DNA of 64,000 bases. It comes from Flaccisagitta enflata. Its lineage: Eukaryota; Chaetognatha; Sagittoidea; Aphragmophora. Of this stretch, positions 11,772 to 21,610 are shown one piece after another (positions within the stretch are counted from its first letter, which is position 1; the number at the start of each line of letters is the position of its first letter). The position numbers and the translations under genes are program-made. Under the pieces are notes generated by a model that worked only from the letters and a program-made list of their open reading frames with translations, did not search any database and was not told the origin of the DNA. The stretch is taken from assembly GCA_965153355.1 (NCBI GenBank), contig OZ231128.1, positions 32,302,001-32,366,000 on the forward strand, in the 5' to 3' direction.

Positions 11772-14504
11772 AGCCCTGCCCAGGACCCCCAGAAGTCGAC
11801 CCACCTTGGTCCTAACCTGCTCTATCTGCCCGGTCCATCTCAAGCCCCCGTCCACCCTTACTCCAAGGAACCGGGCCCCCTCTACCTGTGCTATCCTCTC
11901 ACCTCCTATTTCAAGCCCCAACCCCCCCAGTAGGCGTCCCCGGGCCCCCGGTCCGCCAAAGTAGACATACTCTGTCTTTTTCAAGTTCAGAGTAAGCCTG
12001 TTACACCTAAACCACCTGCTGAGCCCACCCAGCCCCTCATTTACCACCCCAAAGAGCTCAGCAGGATCCCTCCTCTGAGCAAAGATGTTTGTGTCATCCG
12101 CAAAGAGAACCAGGTCAAGGCCCCTGCATGCTCGAACCATGTCGTTGACATAGATCAAGAAAAACAGCGGCCCCAACACTGACCCCTGGGGGACTCCACA
12201 CTCAACCTGGCCCCTCTCTGACTCAAACCCCCCATACTGCACATACTGAGCCCTACCCCCTAGGTAGCTCCTAAGGAGCTCCAAGGTCCCACCCCTCACT
12301 CCATAATGCTCCAGCTTCGAAAGGAGAAGCTGGTGGTCAACTGTGTCAAATGCCTTCTTCAGGTCAACGAAGACCCCAAGAGAGACATCCCCCCCCTCCC
12401 ATGCCCCCCTAACCCTCTCAACCATGTCAAGCACGGCCATGGACGTGGAGTGGCCAGCCCTGAAGCCATACTGTCCCGGTACAATTATGCGGTGCCTGTC
12501 AAAGAAGGCCACCAACCTCCTCTGCAGCACTCTCTCGAACAGCTGCGAGAGGACCGGCAGGACTGACACCGGGCGATAGTTAGAAAACTCAGTGGGGTCC
12601 CCCCCATTGAAGACCGGGACAACCCTCGCGACCTTAAAGCAGGAGGGGTAGTGGCCTCCCCGCATGCAGCAGTTAAACAGCCGCGACAGGGAGCCCGAGA
12701 GCTCCCTTGCCACACCCCTTATCACCCGCGGGGATACCCCATCCCATCCCATCCCCTTGCCAGGGACCAGGGCCCTGCAAAGTTCCTCCACCTCAGCCGG
12801 AGTCGTGGGACTCCAGAAGAGGGACTCCTCAACCCTTTCCCCCATATACTCCAGGAAAGCTCCACCCGGCTCCCGTCCTATCCTGGCTGCCAGCTTTGGC
12901 CCCACCTTGCAATAGAAGTCACAGAACCCCCCTGCTATCCCAGCCCCATCTGTCACCGGCACCCCATCCTTGACAAAATAATGACACGCCAGCCCCCTAT
13001 CCCTCCCCCTCTTACCCCTCAAGACCTCGCCCAAGACCTCCCACGTGGCCCTCAGGTCCCCATTTATCTCCCCCAACCTCTGGTTGAAGTAGGCCCTTTT
13101 CAGACGCTGCCTCATGTTTCCAACTGTCCTGTTTACTTCAACCAGTCTTTGTCTCCCTTCCTCTCCTAGCGTTCCCCTAACTTTCCTGGAGTACAGCTCA
13201 CCCTTCTCCCTAACCAGCCCCTTGAACTCCTCATCGTCAAGCCAGGGCTTCTCCACGTCCCTTCTGTCCCTCTTGTCCTCCACCCATGGGAAGCGCGCAT
13301 CGTACAGGTCCCGGAACGCATTCCGGAAACGCGCGACATTCCCCTCAACTCCCAAGGCCCCCTCCTCATCAAAACACCACCCCTCCAACTCCTCGGCAAA
13401 CTGGCGAATGCGCCCCTCATTCACCCGCCTCCTCCTCCCACCTGCCCCCTCATTTACCCCACCCCCCAGAGGCCCCCCACCCCCAACAAAAGCAAACACC
13501 GGGAGGTGGTCGGAAACCCCCACCGTCACCAGCCCGCTGCTCATCCCAACCCCCACGTTGTTAGTCCATATGTTGTCGATCAGTGTGGCTGTGTCGTCTG
13601 TCAGCCTAGTGGGGAGTGATATCAGGGGGTAAAAGCCCCCTGATGAGAAACCCCCCATAAAATCCGATGTCGGCCCATGGGTGCCAGTCCTCAACAAGTC
13701 AACATTAAAGTCACCCATGATGTAGGCGTCCGTTCCCCGTAGCTTAGTCAATACCTGGGCCATCTCAGCATTAAACACCCCCAAGTCCCCACCTGGCGGC
13801 CTGTAGACTACCCCTATTACGTCATTCCTACGTCCCCCACCCCTTACTATCTCAACAAACAACGACTCAAAAACCCCCTCAGTGAAAGTCCCCAGGTCCG
13901 GCCTCTCCCTGTACGTGAGTCCATCCCTAAGCAGCAACGCAACCCCCCCACCCTTTTTGTGCTCCCTTGATGCACACAACACCCCATACCCCCCAACCGA
14001 CACCCCCTTCTCACTCTCCCCATCCAGCCACGTCTCCGCCAAGCCCACCACATCCCACGGAACCCCCCACCTCCTAATCTCCGCCTCTAACAGCTCCATC
14101 CCCGGCCCTCGGGCGCTCCGTATATTATGAAACAACAACGAAAGGGAGCACCCCCCCTCCTTTGCCTGCGCTCTGAGCCTCCCCCTCACCTCATCCCCCC
14201 CCACATACCCACACCCCCTAAGGGTAGCATCCAACCCCCCCAGGGCCCCCCTGACCTCATCATCAAAGGGGTCAAACCGCAACCCCAAGAAGTCCCCAGC
14301 CCTCGAGCCCAGCCCCTCCCTATACTCCCTAAGGGCCCCCCTGTACTCCCCCTCCGCCACCAAACCAACAAAGGGCAACGCCCCACTAGTACACCCCGGG
14401 CACCAGACCCCCCCTTGCCCCAGCCCCCTAGTCCTAACAGCAACACCACAGACCTCGCAGCGTGGGCATCTACCCACACCTCTATTATTCGAAACGACCG
14501 CCAT
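11613..14504 (-). CDS. LINE ORF2: endonuclease and reverse transcriptase
   Basis: This protein would nick target DNA and copy element RNA at the nick (target-primed reverse transcription). Numbering from the ATG at 14504, it starts with a Cys cluster (C13, C16, C19, C35, C38), a possible zinc-binding knuckle. The endonuclease spans about 120-335: HNIRS, AETW (156-159), GGGVALLLRDG, YRPP, GDFN (264-267), IDNIWTN and SDHLP (331-335). The reverse transcriptase spans about 580-850: NYRPVSVLP, QYGFRAGHST, VDLKKAFD (about 702), GVPQGSVLGP, catalytic FADD (801-804) and LNLKKTEYVYFG. All key catalytic residues are present. The open frame reaches upstream to 14567 without an ATG; the first ATG, 2 nt after the ORF1 stop (TAACTATG), suggests stop-restart translation. 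The last about 40 codons are out of frame and the true C-terminus continues at 11771-11209. Confidence 0.96.
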   Translation of the reverse strand: MAVVSNNRGVGRCPRCEVCGVAVRTRGLGQGGVWCPGCTSGALPFVGLVAEGEYRGALREYREGLGSRAGDFLGLRFDPFDDEVRGALGGLDATLRGCGYVGGDEVRGRLRAQAKEGGCSLSLLFHNIRSARGPGMELLEAEIRRWGVPWDVVGLAETWLDGESEKGVSVGGYGVLCASREHKKGGGVALLLRDGLTYRERPDLGTFTEGVFESLFVEIVRGGGRRNDVIGVVYRPPGGDLGVFNAEMAQVLTKLRGTDAYIMGDFNVDLLRTGTHGPTSDFMGGFSSGGFYPLISLPTRLTDDTATLIDNIWTNNVGVGMSSGLVTVGVSDHLPVFAFVGGGGPLGGGVNEGAGGRRRRVNEGRIRQFAEELEGWCFDEEGALGVEGNVARFRNAFRDLYDARFPWVEDKRDRRDVEKPWLDDEEFKGLVREKGELYSRKVRGTLGEEGRQRLVEVNRTVGNMRQRLKRAYFNQRLGEINGDLRATWEVLGEVLRGKRGRDRGLACHYFVKDGVPVTDGAGIAGGFCDFYCKVGPKLAARIGREPGGAFLEYMGERVEESLFWSPTTPAEVEELCRALVPGKGMGWDGVSPRVIRGVARELSGSLSRLFNCCMRGGHYPSCFKVARVVPVFNGGDPTEFSNYRPVSVLPVLSQLFERVLQRRLVAFFDRHRIIVPGQYGFRAGHSTSMAVLDMVERVRGAWEGGDVSLGVFVDLKKAFDTVDHQLLLSKLEHYGVRGGTLELLRSYLGGRAQYVQYGGFESERGQVECGVPQGSVLGPLFFLIYVNDMVRACRGLDLVLFADDTNIFAQRRDPAELFGVVNEGLGGLSRWFRCNRLTLNLKKTEYVYFGGPGARGRLLGGLGLEIGGERIAQVEGARFLGVRVDGGLRWTGQIEQVRTKVGRLLGVLGRAGGSWAVGPFSHSIMRWSCRTCSTALWCGGILWEGGTRQRVGRFFGTRRGLLA

Positions 14505-14506
14505 AG

Positions 14507-15836
14507 TTAAAAGACAGGCGCCCAACCAACTCCCACCCTGCCCACTCTTGGCCACTCTCTCTCCCACCTACGTCTTACATGATCAGGGGTAAAATCCTCC
14601 AAAGGTGTAGGACACGGAACATGAATGCCAAGGATAGCGCAAGCGTATGTACGATCAAGGATGGAGCTAAACTCAGGGCGAATATGAAAACCGTCTTTTT
14701 CCTTGAGGTAGCTCTTACGAATCTGAGTTCTGCAGCCAAATCCACCCTCTTCCATACTTTCAAGATATTGACTCAGAAGAATGTTATGTTGAGTTACATC
14801 GACGCACTGCATCGGCTTTGCCTCGCAGATGACGACTGCTGCAGCGCCTGCTGCAAAGAGTCCCCGCCGCAGCCTGTCGACCCGTTGAACAAGCTCCTGC
14901 GGTGACGCCGGTGTCGCATTTCTTGACCCTCGAATATCGTTAGTAAGAGTGTCAGCCACTACAATCGCACCTCTGACGTCCGTTTGGCCTTCTCCGGCCC
15001 CGATTCGAAGAAGGGCCTCGCCCGTTGTGTACGCTTCGTCGTCCACTTTGATCTGAAAGTTCTTCCTCTCTTCTTTGGGAATGTGGTTTTTCACAGTTGC
15101 TTCTGTGGTCCCTTTTCCGTTTGAGTCCGTCAATATCACAGCTTTGTAATTCTCCGGCCCACTTGCTGTCGGCTGCCTCACCGGCTGCTCTCCCCCAGTC
15201 CCTCTTTCATTGGCTGCTTTCTCCAACTCCGACATCTTTTCACCCAGCTTCCGGATTTCTTCCTCTTTTGTCCTCTTCCTCTATCTTTGTTTTAAGTCTC
15301 TCTTCCACTCTCCTCCTTTCAAACTCTTCCTCCTCAAGGCGGTCCCTAAGGTCGTGTATCTCTCGGTCCTTTCGTCTTGCCTCCTCCTCCATCTTTCCCA
15401 CTCTTTCCTCAAGTTGTGCCAGCCTGGCCAAAAGAAGGTCGCCGTTGTTGTCAGCGCCGCTGTCAGCGCCACCGCTGTCAGCGCCGCCGCTGTCACCGCC
15501 GTTAGCGACGCCGCCGCCATTTTCCCCCGGTTGGATCGACTTGGGGGAATTTGAAGCCGCCGTCGCCACCGCCGTTGTCGTTGTCGTCGCCGCCGCCGAC
15601 ACCAACGGCGATGACTCTTTACTTTTCTTGTTCTTTTCCTTCCTCGCTGGCGTAGTCGTTGGTGTTGTCGCCTTTGGTCTTGTTGTGGGACTCGCAAGGG
15701 GCGACGCCGCATTCTATCGTTGGCTTTCTATCGTTGATCTCACTCCCGGCTGCGATGGATAATTCGAATTTTCTTTTATTCGCCGAGCTCCCCGCCCCCC
15801 TGACACTTGGGGCGAGGCCGACGACGGAGACGACAT
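14507..15836 (-). pseudogene. LINE ORF1: coiled coil plus SGNH-esterase-like domain, broken
   Basis: ORF1 proteins of this type bind element RNA, and an SGNH hydrolase fold is known in CR1/L2-group ORF1. The ATG at 15836 opens a frame rich in Ser, Pro and basic residues, interrupted by TAG at 15716-15714. It continues in the same frame through a Thr/Ala-rich linker into a heptad-rich coiled coil (LARLAQLEERVGKMEEEARR onward) and stops at 15240. The SGNH part lies in another frame that is open from about 15283, and it resumes the coil (EEEIRKLGEKMSELEKAANE). A single indel between about 15283 and 15240 therefore splits one protein. Numbered from the M at 15235, block I is TDSNG (Ser38), block III is TLTND (Asn99) and block V is DGFH (Asp181, His184), so the catalytic triad is intact. 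It stops at 14507-14509, 2 nt before the ORF2 ATG. Confidence 0.85.
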
Positions 15837-16034
15837 CCGCCAGACGCCGTCTTGCTTGATCAGGGATCGGCGCCCAGTTACTTTCGCCGCCGCCGCCACG
15901 TCGACGCCGATAAACCGCCAATTGGAATCGAGTTCTCAGGATTCGAGTCTTTACCGGATCTGAGTCTTTACCGGATTTGTGTCTGTTCTGGAACTGTCTT
16001 TTCGGAATTCGATACCACGATTTATGAGCTCCTC
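15837..16034 (-). other. LINE 5' untranslated / internal promoter region
   Basis: About 200 bp upstream of the ORF1 ATG inside the bounding repeat. It contains a direct repeat with the unit GAGTCTTTACCGGAT (about 15948-15980). LINEs usually carry an internal promoter here, but no specific element can be named. Confidence 0.5.
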
Positions 16035-16054
16035 TGCTCTCTCGACATATCTGA
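16035..16054. repeat. inverted repeat bounding the LINE, 5' side
   Basis: TGCTCTCTCGACATATCTGA, the complement of 11159-11178 with one mismatch. Confidence 0.85.
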
Positions 16055-16082
16055 AACTTAATTAAGCAAACAAAAGAATTTT

Positions 16083-16567
16083 AGCTTTGAGCCTCAAAGC
16101 TGGAATTTGAGCCTCAAAGCTAGGATTTGGGTCTTGAGGCTGGGATTTGAACGTCAAAGCTAGGATTTGAGCCTTGAGGCTGGGATATGAGCCTCAGGGA
16201 TGGGATTTGAGCCTTGAGGTGGGGATAGAGCCTTGGGGCTGGGATTTGAGCTTTGGGGCTGGGATTTGAGCCTCAGGGCTGGGATTTGAGCCTCGGGGCT
16301 GGGATTTGAGCCTTGATGCTAGGATTGGAGCCTTGAGGCTGGGATAGGAGCTTCCAGGCTAGGATTTGAGCCTTGAGGCTGAGATTTGAGCCTTGAGGCT
16401 GAGATTTGAGCCTTGAGGCTGAGGTTTGAGTCTCGGGGGGGGGGCGCACGTACGGACGAACGAACGAAAGTCCCCCTGTGTTCTAAAGGACATCGTCCCC
16501 TTCGGGGCCGCTGCCCAAAAGTCATCCAAGGATCGCACATGGTCAGCAGTACCCGATGCCCTGCTTG
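16083..16567 (+). mobile_element. minisatellite-bearing element, copy 3
   Basis: About 17 tandem 20 bp units (GATTTGAGCCTTGAGGCTGG and variants) span 16083-16436. They are followed by a G run, (CGAA)n, GAAAGTCCCCCTGTGTTC, CCTTCGGGGCCGCTGCCC and the CATGGTCAGCAGTACCCGAT module. This is the one-armed version of the foldback layout at 6395 and 10225. Confidence 0.8.
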
Positions 16568-16598
16568 GAGTGATTAGCTGAAGAAGTGGAGTGAGAGC

Positions 16599-16967
16599 AG
16601 GACACAGGGGTGAATTTCCATACGTCCTGAGAGGGCATATATGAGGCCTTAGAATCAATTTTCCATGATATTCAATGGGAATTTTGCATTTTTTTCAATT
16701 TCTTGTCAATTTGCCATGTTATTCAATGGGAATTTTTCATTTTTCTTAGTTTTCATCTATTGTCCATGTCATTCAATGGGAAACATGCATTTTTTTGTTT
16801 GTTTTTTTTTTTTTTTTTTTTTTTTTTTTTGTAAATTTTCCATGTTATTCAATGGGAAGTTTGTATTTTTTCAATTTTCCATGTTATTCGATGGGACTTT
16901 GAGGCTTGAGAAGCTTGGGGGGGGAAGGATGGAAGGACGGACATATGGAAATTCACCCCTGCGTCCT
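16599..16967. mobile_element. 369 bp TIR element with CCAT-ATGG subrepeats
   Basis: AGGACACAGGGGTGAATTTC (16599 on) is repeated inverted up to 16967, about 29 bp with two mismatches. Inside are five spaced copies of CCATGTTATTCAATGGGA (starting near 16663, 16715, 16764, 16840 and 16878), each able to form a small CCAT/ATGG stem, and a long T run (about 16801-16830). The right end carries the TACAGGACATCGGC core fragment shared with the foldback family. Confidence 0.7.
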
Positions 16968-17130
16968 ACAGGACATCGGCACTTTGCCCAAAAAGTATCA
17001 AATTCCAGTCTCAAGGCTCAAATCCCAGCCTTCAGCTTCGGGCTTAGATCCTAGCCTTGATGCTCCAATACTATTCTACATACACAAATCCAAACCAAGA
17101 AAAAATCATTGGCTGCTTTGGGGCCGCTGC
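16968..17130. repeat. fragment of the 20 bp minisatellite family
   Basis: A few degenerate CTCAAGGCTCAAATCCCAGC units and GGGGCCGCTGC near 17120, a decayed relative of the elements at 10225 and 16083. Confidence 0.6.
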
Positions 17131-17638
17131 TTAAACATCCAACGTTTTTGCGACTATTTCGCTGTAGCACAAACAACCATATCCTTGTATATTGTATAAT
17201 AAAGACTGTGCTTGCACGTTTCTCAAGGAATATATCGTTACTGAAAGAAACTAGCAACCTCTTCATCCCTCCTCTTCTGTCATCTTTCGTTTACGCCTAT
17301 TAGTATTACCTATTCTCATTCTTTTTGTGCATTTCGTGCCTTCCTTCATATCGCACTCTCTATCGCACTCTTTATAGATCTACTATCTCGGCAAAAAGAA
17401 ACGCTACACTCTGAACAATAAAGACTAATTCAAAAAACAAATTATTGCCACCCTTAGGCGAATTCATTAGGCATTCACAGCGGTGAAGAAAGGCAATAAA
17501 AAGAAATACAAACGCTGAGAAAGTAAAATCTACAGACCTCATATTTTACAGGCAGGTAGTAGGTAGCAGGTGGTGGACATCGGTGTATGGGAGAAAATAT
17601 TTAGATTCTTGAAAGTGTCTTTTATTCCATTTTTTTCA
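17131..17638. other. no recognisable feature
   Basis: AT-rich DNA with only short open frames. No gene or repeat is supported. Confidence 0.5.
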
Positions 17639-17639
17639 G

Positions 17640-17642
17640 TTT

Positions 17643-17674
<32 letters not shown>
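17640..17674. repeat. poly-T run
   Basis: About 34 T with one C near the start. It could be the reverse-oriented tail of a retroposed sequence, but no body is recognisable. Confidence 0.9.
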
Positions 17675-17677
<3 letters not shown>

Positions 17678-17929
17678 GAAAGTGTGACTATCGAGCCCGA
17701 CAACAGTGACTGAAGTCCCTGAATTTCTTTGCCATACACCGGCTGAGGTGTAAAGGAATGTTTTTTATCGGTTCCCAAGCAGCTACCGACTACCTGCCTC
17801 TTAAAGACTTTTTTTACCAAAAAAAAAAACGTGCCTGAAGACAGTCATGGCAGGACAGAAAAGCCAAATGGTACAGATTGACGCAAGAGAGACATGGAAT
17901 CAGACAATTCAGACAAGACAGTGGAGGGA

Positions 17930-18004
17930 CGGACGGACGAATAGGCAGATAGACACACAGACGGACAGAAAGACAGACAGAAAGAGGGGCAGACAAACAG
18001 ACAG

Positions 18005-18040
<36 letters not shown>

Positions 18041-18062
18041 GTCAGACAGACAGACAGAGAAA
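17930..18062. repeat. (GACA)n tract
   Basis: Imperfect GACA repeats, most regular at 18005-18055. Confidence 0.95.
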
Positions 18063-18204
18063 TGGAGAGAGGAAGAGTTGAGCAATTGGTTGTGTGGAAA
18101 TTGAGCCGCGGATTGGAGTTTGGGTGATTGAAACCTAATTTGCGTCATGTTCAACCGAGACTGAGCGAGGGAATGGGTAAAACAACTTTCTTAATTGACT
18201 TTCC

Positions 18205-18312
18205 CTACTCTTCCTTTTCCTTTTCCTCCAGTTTTTGTTTTTCTTTTCTTGTTCTCTTTTCTTTTTCTTGTTCTTTTTCTTTTTCTTAAATTCTTTTTCT
18301 TTTTCTTGGCCT
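18205..18312. repeat. polypyrimidine CTTTTT/CTTGTT tract
   Basis: Degenerate T-rich pentamer/hexamer repeats on the plus strand. Confidence 0.85.
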
Positions 18313-18464
18313 TTGCGTCCGTCTACAGAGTCGCAAAATTGTGTGTACGTCCATAACATCAGATTTTGCCAATTGTGTTTTTTGTTCAGTCATTCCCGCG
18401 CCTCATTCTTAATCATCATCATCTAAACCCTTCAGTTGGTTTCAACTGGTTGTAGTTGACCGTG

Positions 18465-18612
18465 TACCCGGCCCCGAAGGAGTCGATGACCTATGACATG
18501 TGGAGAAATTTCGCCTTTGAGGCTCAAACCCAGTCTCGAGGCTTTAATCTCAGCCTCGATGCTTAAGTCCCAGCACGAAGGCTCAAATCCCAGCCGTAAG
18601 GCTCAGATCTCA
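18465..18612. repeat. fragment of the minisatellite/foldback family
   Basis: CCCCGAAGGAGTCGATGACC is followed by about five GAGGCTCAAACCCAGTC-type units. The relation to 10225 and 16083 is clear; no ends are visible. Confidence 0.65.
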
Positions 18613-18699
18613 AGCTGTCATAAAATAGACGCTTAATGCTGAATAGGGATATGGGGTATGCCGGTTTTCCCTCCACTTAAAATGAACAATTGAACATGC

Positions 18700-18900
18700 A
18701 TTTTCCTCTAAGTTGAGGACACGCAACTCTATAACCATAACAGGCTTTGTCCGTCCGTTTGTCCCTCGGTCCATCCATCTGTCGCTCCTTTTGTCCGTGA
18801 GCACGAGCCGAAAAGTGTGTATGTGTGTATCGATATCGAGGGGGGGGGTGGCTGGGGGTTGGACGCCCCTGCCCACTCATTGTCAGGACTGTCCAACTTT
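18700..18900 (+). repeat. dispersed GTCC-rich repeat, copy 1
   Basis: A GGCTTTGTC block, a degenerate GTCC/GTCG run, GAAAAGTGTG and then a G-rich GGGGGTTGGACGCC. The same order of blocks occurs at 56600-56745. Family unknown. Confidence 0.55.
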
Positions 18901-19104
18901 TAACAGCTACATTTGAATGATTTGAAAGAGTTCTCTCCATCCTTTTCTGCGTAAATTTTTTTGTTATCCATCCTGCAATATTTATCGTCTTTGCCAAAAT
19001 GATTCTTCTGTTTCCTCTCCTTTACCTTCTTTTTGTTCTTGTGTTTGTTCTTTTCGTTGCTCTTGTTCTTGTTCCTTGTTTTCTTCTTCCACTTCTCCTT
19101 CTTC

Positions 19105-19195
19105 TTTTTTTCATTTTCATTTTCATTTTCATTTTCATTTTCATTTTCATTTTCATTTTCATTTTCATTTTCATTTTCATTTTCACTTTCTTCCT
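19105..19195. repeat. (TTTTCA)n hexanucleotide repeat
   Basis: About 14 near-perfect hexamers. Confidence 0.97.
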
Positions 19196-19320
19196 TTTCT
19201 TCAACTTTTTTTTTACATCTTCTGTTTCTTCTTCATCTTCTTCTCCTTCTTCTACTTCTTCATCGTCTCCTTCCTCATCAGTGGCGGTGGCGGTGGCGGT
19301 GGCGGTGGCGGCGGCGGCTA
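19196..19320. repeat. CTT-rich region followed by (GGTGGC)n
   Basis: A degenerate CTT run to about 19275, then six or seven GGTGGC hexamers (19281-19318). Confidence 0.85.
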
Positions 19321-19483
19321 AAATAAGTGGAAGTGAGATAGGAGGGACGGCCCAACCACGGTTCACACCAGTCGGAAGGCAATTTCGCAAAGTGGGAAAA
19401 AGGTGATTGAACTGTCAGATGCCGTTTTTGTAGTCTTTTCCTTTTTTCCTTGATAACATGTCGATGGTAAAAGCAAAAGAGGA

Positions 19484-19960
<477 letters not shown>

Positions 19961-19964
19961 CCAA

Positions 19965-20575
19965 AAAAGAAGAAGGAAATAGGTGAGATTAGTTTCAAAA
20001 GTTTTTTTTCTTTCCTTATTTCAGGAATCTTCTTTTTTTTTCTTTCTTTGTACATGCTGTTTTCCTTGATCGAAGCCTTTCAAATTTTACTCAATCACTT
20101 TTCAAGCATTTCCAATCAATCAGGGGAGCCAATTTGGACACTCACACGAGCACAGAAAGATTAACACGTTGGTTTAAGTTTAAATTGACGTCACCATGTG
20201 CAACTACACACAGACGTTTATTTTTTTAAATCGACTTCTAAGATTTTAGATGCGTCTACTACGCATCTCTATAAAACGTTTTTTACTGTCCATCTCTCTG
20301 TCCACCCAGTCATTGACCCAATATGCCGTTAAACTTAGTGAAATGAGGCAATATAACCCAATACCAGTTAATAGGTGGATTGGGGTGGATTTAGGCGGTA
20401 AGTGAGGCTGTGGCGAAATACCATTCGCCACCTGCCCTGGACAGGTACTGTGCAGTTAGGAAGTATTACAGGACGTGGACGTATCGTTGTACCTCGAGAG
20501 ACCTTGTTCTTTATCAAATGCTGTTATTCAGCTGCCAGACTCTGATAATGTCCAGATGAGTCAACAACACCTGAA
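19965..20575. other. no recognisable gene; one small hairpin
   Basis: Mostly AT-rich DNA. AGATGCGTCTACTACGCATCT (about 20248-20268; 8 bp stem) resembles the style of the hairpin-ended repeats but lacks their flanks. Confidence 0.5.
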
Positions 20576-20576
20576 C

Positions 20577-20804
<228 letters not shown>

Positions 20805-21097
20805 CTGATAGATAATCAAATATCTAATTGTGTGTAGGTCTGTCACGCTAAGTAGGTAAGTCTGATGATTGGCCACTCGGTCCATCAGTAACACTGTTTC
20901 TGGGTGGGCGGTTAAACCATCACTGCTGCTCGAATGCTTATCATCACTGCCTCAGCCGACCAGGTCGCAACTATAGTAGCCGTGTAACCGACCTCTTTGA
21001 AAGAGATCGTGAATCAGGTCACATATGCAAAAAAAAATAGATAGGGAGGCGGGGGGGGGCGGGTGAGGAGAGAGACTCAGAAACGCATAGGCGCCGC

Positions 21098-21102
<5 letters not shown>

Positions 21103-21152
<50 letters not shown>
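21103..21152. repeat. (AG)n tract
   Basis: About 25 AG units. A G-rich stretch lies at 21047-21061. Confidence 0.98.
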
Positions 21153-21157
<5 letters not shown>

Positions 21158-21483
21158 GCAGATAAAAGTCACTCAAAAAACTAAAAGGCCGTTAAAGATC
21201 AAATTGATGTATACATCTCTCATGTTTCAAAGTCGGCAGAGAAAAGTAAATGGAGAGAAAACTGCTAAATACCACGCGAATCAATAAAAAAACGCATTTA
21301 CGAATTTAAATTTTAGGTATCTTCTCATTGATTCTGAGCAAACTGGCTGTGAACTGTTGGAAAGTCCAACTTCATAGCTTTCCAGACGCAAAAGAAAATG
21401 ATGCGGAGTCACAATATCGTTGCGGATGTTGGGGCATCTCAAATGAGCGATCTCCCTTTCCAACACGATCACGAGCATGACAG

Positions 21484-21598
21484 ATTGATGAAATGATGGA
21501 CTTGCAAATGGAGGGACGGACCAATGGATGGATCAATGGAGAGACCAAAGGACAGTACAATAGACGGATCAACGGATGGACCAACAGACAGATGGACT
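21484..21598. repeat. degenerate GGAC/GGATCAAT tetranucleotide region
   Basis: Imperfect GGAC, GGAT and CAAT words. It lies directly before the inverted-repeat element at 21611. Confidence 0.7.
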
Positions 21599-21610
21599 AA
21601 GCCCATTATA

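Larger units (their letters stand above)
11159..16054 (-). mobile_element. non-LTR retrotransposon (LINE), SGNH-ORF1 type, CR1/L2-like
   Basis: A near-complete two-ORF LINE read on the minus strand. It has a 5' untranslated region of about 200 bp, ORF1 (coiled coil and SGNH-esterase-like domain), then ORF2 (Cys cluster, endonuclease, reverse transcriptase, C-terminal domain). No RNase H domain, LTR, integrase or protease is visible. Esterase-like ORF1 proteins are known from CR1 and L2 group elements, and the FADD-type reverse transcriptase fits; clade placement needs a tree. The element is markedly GC-rich compared with its flanks. Boundaries are taken from a roughly 20 bp inverted repeat at 11159-11178 and 16035-16054, unexpected for a LINE. 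The true ends could lie outside this, and no obvious poly-A or simple-repeat tail is seen. One nonsense codon and two frameshifts make this copy defective as read. Confidence 0.93.

Noticed and set aside
11209-14504. Group II intron, retron or LTR-type reverse transcriptase
   Set aside because: The endonuclease domain, FADD motif context, second ORF and lack of LTR, integrase or RNase H all point to a LINE.
11165-15762. Numerous plus-strand proline/serine-rich frames
   Set aside because: They are antisense shadows of the GC-rich LINE ORFs on the minus strand.
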